NCBI GenBank assembly: GCA_044224215.1
Contig: JBGAKX010000026.1
Coordinates: 1 to 41,000, forward strand
Direction: 5' to 3'
Length of the DNA stretch: 41,000 nucleotides
Source of the DNA: DAOMFM01 sp035429825
GTDB lineage: Bacteria > Acidobacteriota > Blastocatellia > UBA7656 > JADIYM01
A program made the translations under genes and the position numbers. The notes under the pieces were generated by a model. It saw only the letters and a list, made by a program, of their open reading frames with translations. It made no database searches and was not told the origin of the DNA. Below are positions 31,118 through 39,136 of the stretch, piece after piece (positions within the stretch are counted from its first letter, which is position 1; each line of letters opens with the position of its first letter).

Positions 31118-32035
31118 ATGCTGCACGATTTCATCAACGGACTTCGCGCGTCGTTTCGGACGCCTTCGATAAAGACCGTCGCCTGGTGCTTTGCGATCTG
31201 TCTCGTGTTTGCGGGACTGTTCGCGCTCGTCGTGTTCGGCTTCGTGGCCAGGAGCGTCGACGGGTCGGCGATATCCGAATCCCTGCGCAACGGGATCGAT
31301 ATCGACTGGACCATCGATACGCTCGGCTCGGACGGCTTCGGTGCGTCGTTCCGCATGCTCGCAACGCTCGCGGTCGCGCTGGTCCCGGCGTACCTGGTCG
31401 TGAGCGTGTTTCTGTCGGGCGGAATCGTTTCGAGCGTACGTCGGGCCCTTGGCTACGACGACGACACGACCCGCGTGTCGTTCTTCACGCTGTGCGCTTG
31501 GTATCTCGGCCCGATGGCCCGCGTCGCGATTCTCGAGGTCGTAGTGCTTCTCGCGGTCACCGTGGGCGTAGCCATCGGAGCGAGGAGCGGAGGTCCGACC
31601 ACGCGCGAAAACGTGCTCGCGTGGGTGTGGCTCTTTGGATCCGCGTACGCGCTGACGCTCGTTGCGTCGTTGTTCGACTACGCTCGCATTGAGGTCGTCG
31701 CGGCGGGACGGCGGTCTGCGTTTTCGGCGCTGGGCTCGGCGTGCAGGCTCGCCGGACGGAAGCCGTTGGGAGTCGCCGTGCTTGCTCTACTGAACATGGC
31801 ATTGTCGCTTGGCGTGTGGGGCGGATTCGTGTGGCTGCACTCCAATGTCAACATGACGACGGCCGGAGGCGTCGCTGCAGGGGTCCTGGTTGGGCAGATT
31901 GGAATCATCGGCCGGTTCTGGACGCGCATCGTCGCGTACGCAAGCGAGACGTCGTTGCACGCACGAGGCGCGGTAGTACCTGCACCCGTCGAGGTTCAGG
32001 CCGACCCGGTCGAAATGGCCGAAGGGATCGCCTAG
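31118..32035 (+). CDS. Polytopic inner-membrane protein of unknown function
   Basis: I do not recognise the family. The 305-residue protein has about six hydrophobic segments (roughly 21-45, 80-103, 130-154, 164-186, 216-241 and 248-268), short loops and an acidic C-terminal tail. An amphipathic, Arg-containing stretch after the second helix (SSVRRALGYDDDTTR) and the repeat-like SACRLAGRKPLG recall permease-like YIP1/DUF4013-type proteins, but weakly. AAGGCGGA precedes the ATG. It is probably co-transcribed with the M1 peptidase. Its TAG overlaps the stop of the convergent DprE2-like gene (CTAG, three shared bases). Confidence 0.65.
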   Translation: MLHDFINGLRASFRTPSIKTVAWCFAICLVFAGLFALVVFGFVARSVDGSAISESLRNGIDIDWTIDTLGSDGFGASFRMLATLAVALVPAYLVVSVFLSGGIVSSVRRALGYDDDTTRVSFFTLCAWYLGPMARVAILEVVVLLAVTVGVAIGARSGGPTTRENVLAWVWLFGSAYALTLVASLFDYARIEVVAAGRRSAFSALGSACRLAGRKPLGVAVLALLNMALSLGVWGGFVWLHSNVNMTTAGGVAAGVLVGQIGIIGRFWTRIVAYASETSLHARGAVVPAPVEVQADPVEMAEGIA

Positions 32036-32769
32036 AAGCCGATCTTCCGCATCACCGCGCGGGGAAGGTTGCGGATCACCAGCATCACGAACCGCCATAC
32101 CGGCGGAGCGTAGACGACTGGTGTCTTCCGGTCGATGGCGCGCAGCACGGTCTTTGCGACGTCGTCGGGGTCCCCCGCAAACGGCGGTTCGGGCAGCTCG
32201 GCCGTCATGCTGGTGCGCACGAATCCGGGCTTGACCAGCACGGTGGCGAGCCCTTCCGCCCGAAACTTGTGGTCGAGCCCGTTCAGGTAGTGGCTCAGCC
32301 CGGCCTTGGCCGCGCCATAGATGATCACCGGTTTCCGCGACGCGTCGCCGGCGACCGAACTGAAGACGCACAACGTGCCGCCGCCGTGTGCAAGCAGCGC
32401 GGTCCGGGCCGCCTCGCAGAAATGGATCGTGTTCGTAAAGTCGGTCGTCAGCACGCGGTCGCGCAGCGCGGCGTCGCGCTCGAGCGCGTCCTGCGTGGCA
32501 AAGATGCCTGCCGTGACGACCACCGTGTCGAACGCGCCATCGAGCTGGCGGGCGGCGTCGGCGAGAGCGGGCTCGAACGTGTCGGCGTTCAACAGGTCGC
32601 ACGAAACGGTCGACACGTGCGGGGCACCGGCGGCTTCGAGGTCCGCGGCGCTACGGCGGAGTTCTTCGGGATCACGCCCGAGCAGCACGAGCCGGTCGCC
32701 GCGCGCCGCCATCAACCGCGCGAGCGAGCGTCCCATCCCTCGCGTGGCGCCAAGAAAGACGACCTTCAC
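32032..32769 (-). CDS. DprE2-like short-chain dehydrogenase/reductase
   Basis: The 245-residue Rossmann protein has the nucleotide site GATRGMG at 7-13, Ser137/Ser138, and YGAAK with Tyr151 and Lys155. Its C-terminal APPVWRFVMLVIRNLPRAVMRKI resembles the membrane-associating tail of DprE2, the reductase that completes 2'-epimerisation of polyprenyl-phosphoryl ribose to arabinose in actinobacteria. The adjacent gene encodes a DprE1-like oxidase, the expected partner: its TGA overlaps this GTG start as GTGA, so the two are translationally coupled. The lipid-sugar substrate in this organism is unknown. Confidence 0.8.
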   Translation of the reverse strand: MKVVFLGATRGMGRSLARLMAARGDRLVLLGRDPEELRRSAADLEAAGAPHVSTVSCDLLNADTFEPALADAARQLDGAFDTVVVTAGIFATQDALERDAALRDRVLTTDFTNTIHFCEAARTALLAHGGGTLCVFSSVAGDASRKPVIIYGAAKAGLSHYLNGLDHKFRAEGLATVLVKPGFVRTSMTAELPEPPFAGDPDDVAKTVLRAIDRKTPVVYAPPVWRFVMLVIRNLPRAVMRKIGF

Positions 32770-34127
32770 GCGGCGTCTCCAAACAGGCGGACCGACTGCG
32801 CGCTTCGAATGGTGCGTTCCGGGTCCCATCGATCGCGCACCGCCGCGAACTCGGCGAGCCGCGGCTCCATCGCGCGGAAGTGCTCCGCCCTCGTGAACGC
32901 GTCCTTGGCAAGATAGATTCGGCCGCCCGTCGACGCGACAAAGTCGTTGAGCGCATCGACGAGACGCTGCGTCGTCCGCTCGCTGACCGGATAGTCCATC
33001 GTGAACGTGATGCCCGGCCGTGGAAACGAGAGCAACCCCTCGCCCTCGACACCAAAGTCTTTTACGACAACGAGATAGGGCGACGAATCGTGGCTGCGGG
33101 CAATGCGGATCAGCGTGCGGAACGCTTCGGCGCCGCACGCACTCGGCAGGACACACTGGTACTGGGTCATGCCGCGGCGTCCGTACACGCGATTCCAGTC
33201 GCGCACGGCGTCGAGCGGATAGAAAAACGGCTGCGGATGGACGATCGCCGTCCGCGCGTCGATGCCGTTCGCCAGGTAATAGGCGCGGTTGAACACGCGC
33301 ATCAGCGGACCGCCGAGCACCCAGTTCGGCATGTCGAAAGGAACGCCGACCGAACCTGGCCACTCGAATGCTCTGATGCCCGCCTCGTCGGGTGTTGCCC
33401 AGCGACCCTTGACCAGGATTCCGCGGCCGTCGTCGCGCAGGAAATCCGCCCACGCCACCGTGTACGGCCACTCGCGGCCTGCGGCGCGCAGTCGTTCGAC
33501 GAGCGTCTCGATATCCGGCGCCGTTTCGACACCCGCGAGAATCCACGGGGACGGAACGCGCTGCATCCGCACCGCGACTTCGAGAATGTGGCCTGTCAGC
33601 CCCATGCCGCCCTGGGTCGCGCGGAACAGTTCCGGTTCGGAGTCGGCGCCGACGTCGAGGATCTCCCCGCTTCCGGTCCGCAACCTGAGCGCTTCCAGAT
33701 GCCGGCCAAATGTGCCCGCGCTGTGGTGGTTCTTGCCGTGGACATCGGCTGCAACCATTCCGCCGAGCGTCACGAACTGCGTCCCCGGCGTCACGGGGGT
33801 GAACCAGCCGCGCGTGAGCAGCAGCCGGTTGAGCGCGTGGAGCGAGAGCCCGGCCTCGGCGCGCAGCAGGCCCGTCGACGGGTCGAACGCGAGGATTCGG
33901 TCTGCAAGACGCGATCCGGCAACGAGGCGTTCCGATGACGACGGCAGCGACGCGTCGCCATATGAACGGCCCAGACCGCGTGTCAGCGACGCGAATCTGG
34001 TGCTGCGCACGAGGTCTTCCGAGACGATCTCGCGTCCCTCAACGACAGGCGAGCGGCCCCAGCCGGCAATCCGGCCGAGCGGGACGGTCGCGCCGCGTGC
34101 ATCGAGGGTTGGCGGCGCCGTGATCAC
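32766..34127 (-). CDS. DprE1-like FAD-dependent lipid-linked sugar oxidase
   Basis: The 453-residue protein aligns by eye along its length with mycobacterial DprE1: GLGRSYGD at 51-58 (FAD site), DVHGKNHHSAGTFG with His130 matching the catalytic/FAD-region His132, YPLDAVRDWNRVYGRRGMTQYQ, and GGRIYLAKD with Lys408 matching Lys418. It would oxidise the 2'-hydroxyl of a polyprenyl-phosphoryl pentose for reduction by the DprE2-like partner. The cysteine hit by benzothiazinones (Cys387 in mycobacteria) is Thr376 here. The GTG start overlaps the DinB stop (GTGA). An ATG upstream is in the same frame but inside the DinB gene. Confidence 0.87.
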   Translation of the reverse strand: MITAPPTLDARGATVPLGRIAGWGRSPVVEGREIVSEDLVRSTRFASLTRGLGRSYGDASLPSSSERLVAGSRLADRILAFDPSTGLLRAEAGLSLHALNRLLLTRGWFTPVTPGTQFVTLGGMVAADVHGKNHHSAGTFGRHLEALRLRTGSGEILDVGADSEPELFRATQGGMGLTGHILEVAVRMQRVPSPWILAGVETAPDIETLVERLRAAGREWPYTVAWADFLRDDGRGILVKGRWATPDEAGIRAFEWPGSVGVPFDMPNWVLGGPLMRVFNRAYYLANGIDARTAIVHPQPFFYPLDAVRDWNRVYGRRGMTQYQCVLPSACGAEAFRTLIRIARSHDSSPYLVVVKDFGVEGEGLLSFPRPGITFTMDYPVSERTTQRLVDALNDFVASTGGRIYLAKDAFTRAEHFRAMEPRLAEFAAVRDRWDPERTIRSAQSVRLFGDAA

Positions 34128-34591
34128 GGCTGGTTCTCGACCTCGCGTACAAAGACGATGTAATCGACAGTGATCGGGGAGCCGCCCTCTTCGCGGACGA
34201 GCTGCAGGACCTGGCCGCGATGGTGCGCCCCGTGCGTCAGCAGGTGCGTGAGGATCTCGCGAAGTGGAGTATTGAAGGCGACGCCTTTGCTGTTCCGGTA
34301 CGAAATGACTCCGGTCATATCGGCGTCGGTCGCGCCAGCGAGGAAGCGGTGCCACGCGGCGCGATTCTCGGCAAGCAGTGCTTCGCACGACTCGACAGTG
34401 GCCGGCGGCCAGAATTCGGTCGTCGAGTCGTCGCCGAGGATCCGTTCGAGCCACGCCTTCTCGGCGACGAGGAGGTGCGCGAGCGGCCCGATGGCCTTTG
34501 CCCGGCCCGCAGGCACGGTGCGCACCGCTTCGATCGCCCTCCGGTTGGCCCATTCGTCGTACGTCAGAAAATGGCGCAACGTCGTGAGCAT
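34124..34591 (-). CDS. DinB/YfiT-family metal-dependent protein
   Basis: The 155-residue four-helix protein has the DinB-type metal triad: His39 in HLLVAEKAWLERI and the pair His120/His124 in LLTHGAHHRGQV. The family includes thiol-transferases dependent on bacillithiol, mycothiol or glutathione, and uncharacterised damage-induced proteins; it is not the DinB DNA polymerase. The ATG at 34591 is chosen because it begins the helix bundle and lies four bases after the upstream stop. Its TGA overlaps the GTG of the DprE1-like gene. Confidence 0.85.
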   Translation of the reverse strand: MLTTLRHFLTYDEWANRRAIEAVRTVPAGRAKAIGPLAHLLVAEKAWLERILGDDSTTEFWPPATVESCEALLAENRAAWHRFLAGATDADMTGVISYRNSKGVAFNTPLREILTHLLTHGAHHRGQVLQLVREEGGSPITVDYIVFVREVENQP

Positions 34592-34595
34592 GCCG

Positions 34596-35216
34596 CTAAA
34601 CCCTCCGGGTGTTGTCGTCCGGATAAGGATACTCGATGTGCCGCGCCGCATTGCGCGCAACCGCGTCGCCCCAGTACCGAGCCACGACGCGGAGCGCCAT
34701 GTCGATTCCGGCCGACACGCCGGCCGACGTGATCACGCGGCCGTCGACGACGACGTGCTCGTCGGTGACGACTTCGACGTCGGGAAACGAATCGCGCATC
34801 CACTCGAGCGACATGTAGTGTGTCGTGGCGCGCCGGCCGTCGAGAAGCCCGGTCTTTCCGAGCAGCATCGCGCCCGTGCACACGGACGCGAGCGTTTCGA
34901 CACCTCGTCCGCGGTCCGCGATCCAGGCAAGAAGCCGTTCATTGGTCAACGCGGCCCGTGTTCCCCAGCCGCCCGGCACGACGAGAATGTCGAGCGCCGG
35001 GCACTCGTCGATCGAGCAGTCTGGTGTAACGCGCATCCCGCCCGTCGTCGTGATGGTGTTCGCGTGTTCGGCGACGAGAAGCACCTCGAACGGTGACGGC
35101 GCGTCGCGATCGAACGTCTCGCCGAGTCGCGTGACCGAGAAGACTTCGAACGGCCCGCAGAAATCGAGCACCTCGACGCTGTCGAACACGAGGATTCCTA
35201 CGCGCTTGCGGTCCAC
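34596..35216 (-). CDS. DJ-1/PfpI-family protein (isonitrile-hydratase-like)
   Basis: The 206-residue glutamine-amidotransferase-like fold has Cys113 in SVCTGAMLLGKTGLLDGRRAT, the nucleophile elbow of the DJ-1/PfpI superfamily. FDSVEVLDFCGPFEVF near the start carries the Asp residues seen in isonitrile hydratases and in the N-terminal domain of GlxA-type regulators. No DNA-binding domain follows, so an enzyme or stress protein is more likely than a regulator. The GTG start at 35216 lies eight bases after the purM stop. Confidence 0.82.
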   Translation of the reverse strand: MDRKRVGILVFDSVEVLDFCGPFEVFSVTRLGETFDRDAPSPFEVLLVAEHANTITTTGGMRVTPDCSIDECPALDILVVPGGWGTRAALTNERLLAWIADRGRGVETLASVCTGAMLLGKTGLLDGRRATTHYMSLEWMRDSFPDVEVVTDEHVVVDGRVITSAGVSAGIDMALRVVARYWGDAVARNAARHIEYPYPDDNTRRV

Positions 35217-35224
35217 GGCAGGAA

Positions 35225-36289
35225 TCAGTCGGCCGCGCGATCGCGGAGCGTCACGTCGCGATCACCCGCGACGACGCGACCGATCCGGTAATGGCTCTGA
35301 CCGATCGAGTCGAGATGCGTCTCGATCGCCGCTGCCGGCGCTCCGTCGGACGCGACGACGACCATGCCGACGCCCATGTTCAGGGCGCGATACGCCTCGT
35401 CGCGATCGAGGTTTCCGAGCCGGACGAGCAGCGGGAACAGCGCAGGCATCGGCCAGGATCCGAGATCGACCTCGAGCGCGGTCCCTTCAGGCAGAATGCG
35501 CGGCACGTTGTCGACGAGCCCGCCGCCGGTGATGTGCGCGAGGCCCTTGATGTGACCGCTCTCGAGCAGCCCGTCGAGCGGCTTCAGGTAGCTGAGGTGC
35601 GGCTTGAGCAGTTCGGCGCCGACCGTGTTCCCGCCGAGCTCGTCGGGCCGCGAGTCCGGCGTGTACCCGCCGATCTCGAACAGCAGCTTTCGCGCGAGGC
35701 TGTACCCGTTCGTGTGGAGCCCGACCGACGGCAACGCAATCGCAACGTCGCCCGGTGCGATCGACGCGCCCGTGATGACGTGTTTGCGGTCCACGACGCC
35801 GACGATGAATCCGGCGATGTCGTATTCGCCCTTTGCATAGAAACCGGGCATCTCGGCCGTCTCGCCGCCGATCAGCGCGCAGCCGTTCTCGCGGCAGCCG
35901 CGGGCGACGCCTTCGACGACGCCGACGACGACATCGGGCTCGAGCCCGCCCGTTGCAAAGTAGTCGAGAAAGAACAGCGGCCTCGCACCCTGGACGAGAA
36001 TGTCGTTGACGCAGTGGCAGACCAGATCGTAGCCGACGGTGTCATGAACGCCGGTCATGAAGGCCACGCGCAGCTTTGTGCCGACGCCGTCGGCCGATGA
36101 CACAAGCACCGGCTCCTCGATCGAGCCGAAATCGGCCTTGAACAACGCGCCAAAGCTGCCGATCTCGGTCAGCACGTTCGGCGTGAACGTCGCCTTTGCG
36201 AGACCCGTGATGCGCTTGACGGCGCTTGTTGCGGCATCGATGTCGACACCCGCGTCCTTGTACGAGACCTGTTGTGGTTTGTCGCTCAT
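35225..36289 (-). CDS. purM: Phosphoribosylformylglycinamidine cyclo-ligase PurM
   Basis: It closes the imidazole ring of AIR from FGAM with ATP, the fifth step of purine synthesis. The 354-residue protein has SYKDAGVDID at the start, SSADGVGTKL (about 64-73), GGETAEMPG at 141-149 and HITGGGLVDNVPR, the family landmarks; E. coli PurM has 345 residues. The ATG at 36289 is 44 bases after the purF stop. The DJ-1/PfpI gene follows eight bases after its stop, so the run continues past the purine genes. Confidence 0.95.
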   Translation of the reverse strand: MSDKPQQVSYKDAGVDIDAATSAVKRITGLAKATFTPNVLTEIGSFGALFKADFGSIEEPVLVSSADGVGTKLRVAFMTGVHDTVGYDLVCHCVNDILVQGARPLFFLDYFATGGLEPDVVVGVVEGVARGCRENGCALIGGETAEMPGFYAKGEYDIAGFIVGVVDRKHVITGASIAPGDVAIALPSVGLHTNGYSLARKLLFEIGGYTPDSRPDELGGNTVGAELLKPHLSYLKPLDGLLESGHIKGLAHITGGGLVDNVPRILPEGTALEVDLGSWPMPALFPLLVRLGNLDRDEAYRALNMGVGMVVVASDGAPAAAIETHLDSIGQSHYRIGRVVAGDRDVTLRDRAAD

Positions 36290-36333
36290 GAAGTCGATTC
36301 GGCGCGCTGCGAACACACGAGGCCGGGCGGGAT

Positions 36334-37752
36334 CTACACGCCGAGCGGCTCCTTCTCGCGCTCCGTCTTCGCGTCGCTTGTGACGGGGATCGGATAGCGG
36401 TTCGTGTAACAGGCCGTGCAGTACATCGTGTCGCGTGGATCGCCGCATGCGGCCAGCAGCCCTTCGAGGCTGAGGTAGCCCAGGCTGTCGGCGCCCACGA
36501 ATTCGCGGATCTCCTCGACCGTGCGCGATGACGCGATCAGCTGTTCGCGGTTTGGCGTGTCGACGCCAAAAAAGCACGGGGCGACGGTCGGCGGACAGCT
36601 GATCCTGAGGTGCACCTCGGTCGCGCCAGCCTGACGGACCATGTTGACGATCTTCCGCGACGTCGTGCCGCGAACGATCGAGTCGTCGATCAACACGACA
36701 CGCCGGCCGGCGATGAGGTCCTCGATCGGGTTCAGCTTGACCTTGACTCCGAAGTTGCGGATCGACTGCTTGGGCTCAATGAACGTGCGCCCGACGTAGT
36801 GGTTTCGCACGAGTCCGAAGCGGAACTTCAGCCCCGATTCGGCGGCATACCCGATCGCAGCGGCAACGCCCGAGTCCGGAACGGGGACGACGATGTCGGC
36901 GTGCACCGGATGCTCGCGCGCGAGCGCCTTGCCCATCTTGTGACGACTCTTGTTGACCGAGCGGCCGAAGACCATCGAATCGGGACGGGCAAAGTACACG
37001 TGCTCAAAGACGCAGTGCGACGGGCGCTCGACCTTGTTGAGCGGAAAGTGCGACTGCAGGTTCTCGCGGTCGTTGCGGTCGATGACGAGGACTTCGCCGG
37101 GTTCGACGTCGCGCACGTACTCGGCGTCGATCAGGTCGAACGCGCACGTCTCGGATGCGACCACCCACGCACCGTCGAGCACGCCGAGCGCCAGCGGGCG
37201 GAACCCGCGCGGGTCGCGCACCACGATCAGCTGCGTCGGCGTCAGAAAGATCATCGAGTATGCGCCTTCGATCGACCGGAACGTCTCGATGATGGCGTCG
37301 ACGAGCGTCTCTTCGCGGGACCGCGCGATCTGGTGCAGAACGACTTCCGTGTCGCTTGTCGACGAGAAGATCGCGCCCTCGAGCTCCAGTTTCTGACGCG
37401 CCTGCAACGCATACGGCAGGTTGCCGTTGTGGCACACCGCGATCTGGCCGCGATGGCAGTCGATGACGAACGGTTGCGCTTCGCGCAACGAGACTTCGCC
37501 TGCGGTCGAGTAGCGGACGTGGCCGATGCCGGCGTCGCCAGCGAGCTTTGTCAGGGCGTCGACATGGAAGATGTCGCTGACGTGCCCCATCCCGCGCAGG
37601 GAGCGAAGAGCGGTGCCGTCGGAGGTCACGATGCCGGCCGACTCCTGTCCACGATGCTGAAGCGCGTAGAGGCCGAGGTACGTAAGTCGCGCCGCTTCCG
37701 AGTGGCCAATCACCCCGAAAACGCCGCACTCCTCGCGCAGCTTGTCGAGCAT
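36334..37752 (-). CDS. purF: Amidophosphoribosyltransferase PurF, Bacillus type
   Basis: It makes 5-phosphoribosylamine from PRPP and glutamine, the first committed purine step. The 472-residue protein has MLDKLREECGVFG at the start: Cys9 is the N-terminal nucleophile after removal of an eight-residue propeptide, as in Bacillus subtilis rather than E. coli. The PRPP loop VVLIDDSIVRGTTS is present. Cysteines in SHCVFEH, TVAPCFFG and YCTACYTN match the ligands of the [4Fe-4S] cluster in the Bacillus enzyme. GAGG lies six bases before the ATG. It is the first gene of the purF-purM-PfpI-DinB-DprE1/E2-like run. Confidence 0.96.
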   Translation of the reverse strand: MLDKLREECGVFGVIGHSEAARLTYLGLYALQHRGQESAGIVTSDGTALRSLRGMGHVSDIFHVDALTKLAGDAGIGHVRYSTAGEVSLREAQPFVIDCHRGQIAVCHNGNLPYALQARQKLELEGAIFSSTSDTEVVLHQIARSREETLVDAIIETFRSIEGAYSMIFLTPTQLIVVRDPRGFRPLALGVLDGAWVVASETCAFDLIDAEYVRDVEPGEVLVIDRNDRENLQSHFPLNKVERPSHCVFEHVYFARPDSMVFGRSVNKSRHKMGKALAREHPVHADIVVPVPDSGVAAAIGYAAESGLKFRFGLVRNHYVGRTFIEPKQSIRNFGVKVKLNPIEDLIAGRRVVLIDDSIVRGTTSRKIVNMVRQAGATEVHLRISCPPTVAPCFFGVDTPNREQLIASSRTVEEIREFVGADSLGYLSLEGLLAACGDPRDTMYCTACYTNRYPIPVTSDAKTEREKEPLGV

Positions 37753-37930
37753 AGAGTTCCTCGAAGCCTCCCCGTCTGAATACGCCGACAGTCGTGTGGA
37801 TTGAGCGGCAGCTTACCACCAATCCCGGGACGAACAAACAATTGTACCGGACGGCGTACCGGTCTCGCGCCGCATGACTGTTGCGAATGTGTGGTGATTT
37901 TGGATCTGCGGAAATCCGCTCCATCCGCGT
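37753..37930 (-). promoter_or_regulatory. purF upstream region, likely promoter, no riboswitch seen
   Basis: These 178 bases separate the BatD-like gene from purF. A weak candidate promoter on the minus strand is TTGTTC-16-TAAGCT, and a short stem GCGGA/TCCGC lies just after the BatD-like stop. I looked for a purine riboswitch core and did not find one. Confidence 0.25.
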
Positions 37931-38980
37931 TTATTCGCGGCCCTTCTTCCTCGACCGCCCATATCGCCACACGAGCCACGCGCACGCCACGAACAGCGCG
38001 AGCCCCACACCCGCAGCAAGCCAGCCATACAACGCACTCGACGCGTCCGCCGTTGCCGGCGCGGCCGCCGGCGTTTCGGAACGCGCCCGAACCGTCAACA
38101 CCAGCGGCTGCGACTGCGCGACGGCGTACCGCTCGATTGACGGATCAAAGTAGTCGAGCCGCGCCGATCCCAGCTCGATCCGTCCCTCGCGCCGGGGGAC
38201 GACATCGATCGTCCACGTCGCCGAACCCGGGGCGTCCGCGCTCGACAGTCCGAGATCGACGGTCACGCGGCGCGCCTCGAGGATCTTCGCGTCGTTGTTC
38301 GGATCGATCGCCGGACCGCCGGTGGTCTCGAGGTTTCCGTCGCCCGTGAGCACGACTTCGACGCGCGCTGCGTCGCCGATCTGCACCTCCGGGGTCGTCA
38401 CCTTCGCCGTCAGCGAGAATCGCCCGACCGCCCCCGAAAACCCCGCCGGCATTCCCGCGTCGGGAACGGGCACAACCGCGATCGACGCCGCGTCCGCGGT
38501 CTTGCGGACCGTGACGGATGTCGCGTCAAGTTGTTCCATCGATTCGGGATAGACGACCATCGAATAGGTCGGAGGCTCCACGCGCAGGACGCCCGCGCGG
38601 ATCGGGAAGAGGCGAAAGCTTCGAAGCCGAACGCGTCCGGTGTCGGGATGCGGCGGCGGATCGTCGGATGCGTCGATCTCGCTTGCCCAGAAACCCTCGA
38701 ATCGCGGTGCAGTAACGAGCTGCAGGTCCCGGATCGGCGGCAACGCCCGGTCGGCGGGTGGTTCGGGCGCTTGTGCCGGGGGCGCAGGTGCAACCGTCGA
38801 ATCCACCGGTTCAGGCCTGCGATCGTCGCGTTCGAGCGAGTACGACACCGTCACACGCTGGCCGACGTACACGCGTGATGCCGACGCGCTCGTCGTGACG
38901 CGCAGCACCGGCTCGGTCGGCGACGCCAACGCGACTGCGGCGGCCGCAAGCGCACTGGCAGCGACCAATCGAATGCGCAC
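37931..38980 (-). CDS. BatD-like envelope protein
   Basis: The 349-residue protein has an N-terminal hydrophobic leader (about 1-20), a beta-rich periplasmic part containing VYVGQRVTVSYSL and VQIGDAARVEVVLTGDGNL (a BatD-like pattern), and one membrane helix near 319-341 followed by a basic tail. BatD proteins usually accompany MoxR ATPases and BatA/BatB von Willebrand proteins in envelope stress or aerotolerance loci; none is adjacent here, and this protein is shorter than most. A Pro-rich insert spans about 58-80. The GTG at 38980 is my choice; another GTG at 38998 is possible. The call rests on fold-like patterns, not a diagnostic residue. Confidence 0.6.
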   Translation of the reverse strand: MRIRLVAASALAAAAVALASPTEPVLRVTTSASASRVYVGQRVTVSYSLERDDRRPEPVDSTVAPAPPAQAPEPPADRALPPIRDLQLVTAPRFEGFWASEIDASDDPPPHPDTGRVRLRSFRLFPIRAGVLRVEPPTYSMVVYPESMEQLDATSVTVRKTADAASIAVVPVPDAGMPAGFSGAVGRFSLTAKVTTPEVQIGDAARVEVVLTGDGNLETTGGPAIDPNNDAKILEARRVTVDLGLSSADAPGSATWTIDVVPRREGRIELGSARLDYFDPSIERYAVAQSQPLVLTVRARSETPAAAPATADASSALYGWLAAGVGLALFVACAWLVWRYGRSRKKGRE

Positions 38981-39074
38981 AGGTCCTGGTCCCGACACGC
39001 GACGATGCTCGCGACTCCGTGTGTGAATTGCAAGCAGGCACGCTCGAACCGGCGCAACGCAGCGGGAGGCGGAC

Positions 39075-39103
39075 TTCGGCGGGCCCCGCGTTTCGTGTAT
39101 ATT
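39075..39103 (+). promoter_or_regulatory. Predicted promoter of glycyl-tRNA synthetase gene
   Basis: TTCGGC, a 17-base spacer and TATATT (39098-39103, five of six to TATAAT) stand out in a GC-rich divergent gap. The leader would be about 27 bases and contains GGAGG before the ATG at 39137. Confidence 0.45.
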
Positions 39104-39136
39104 CTCGGGCTTTCGGGCAGACCACAGGAGGCAGCA

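Noticed and set aside
34124..34591. Calling the DinB-family protein an error-prone DNA polymerase
   Set aside because: It is a 155-residue four-helix protein with a histidine triad; it shares only the name with DNA polymerase IV.
37753..37930. A purine riboswitch before purF
   Set aside because: I could not find the conserved core or a three-way-junction arrangement in this 178-base region.
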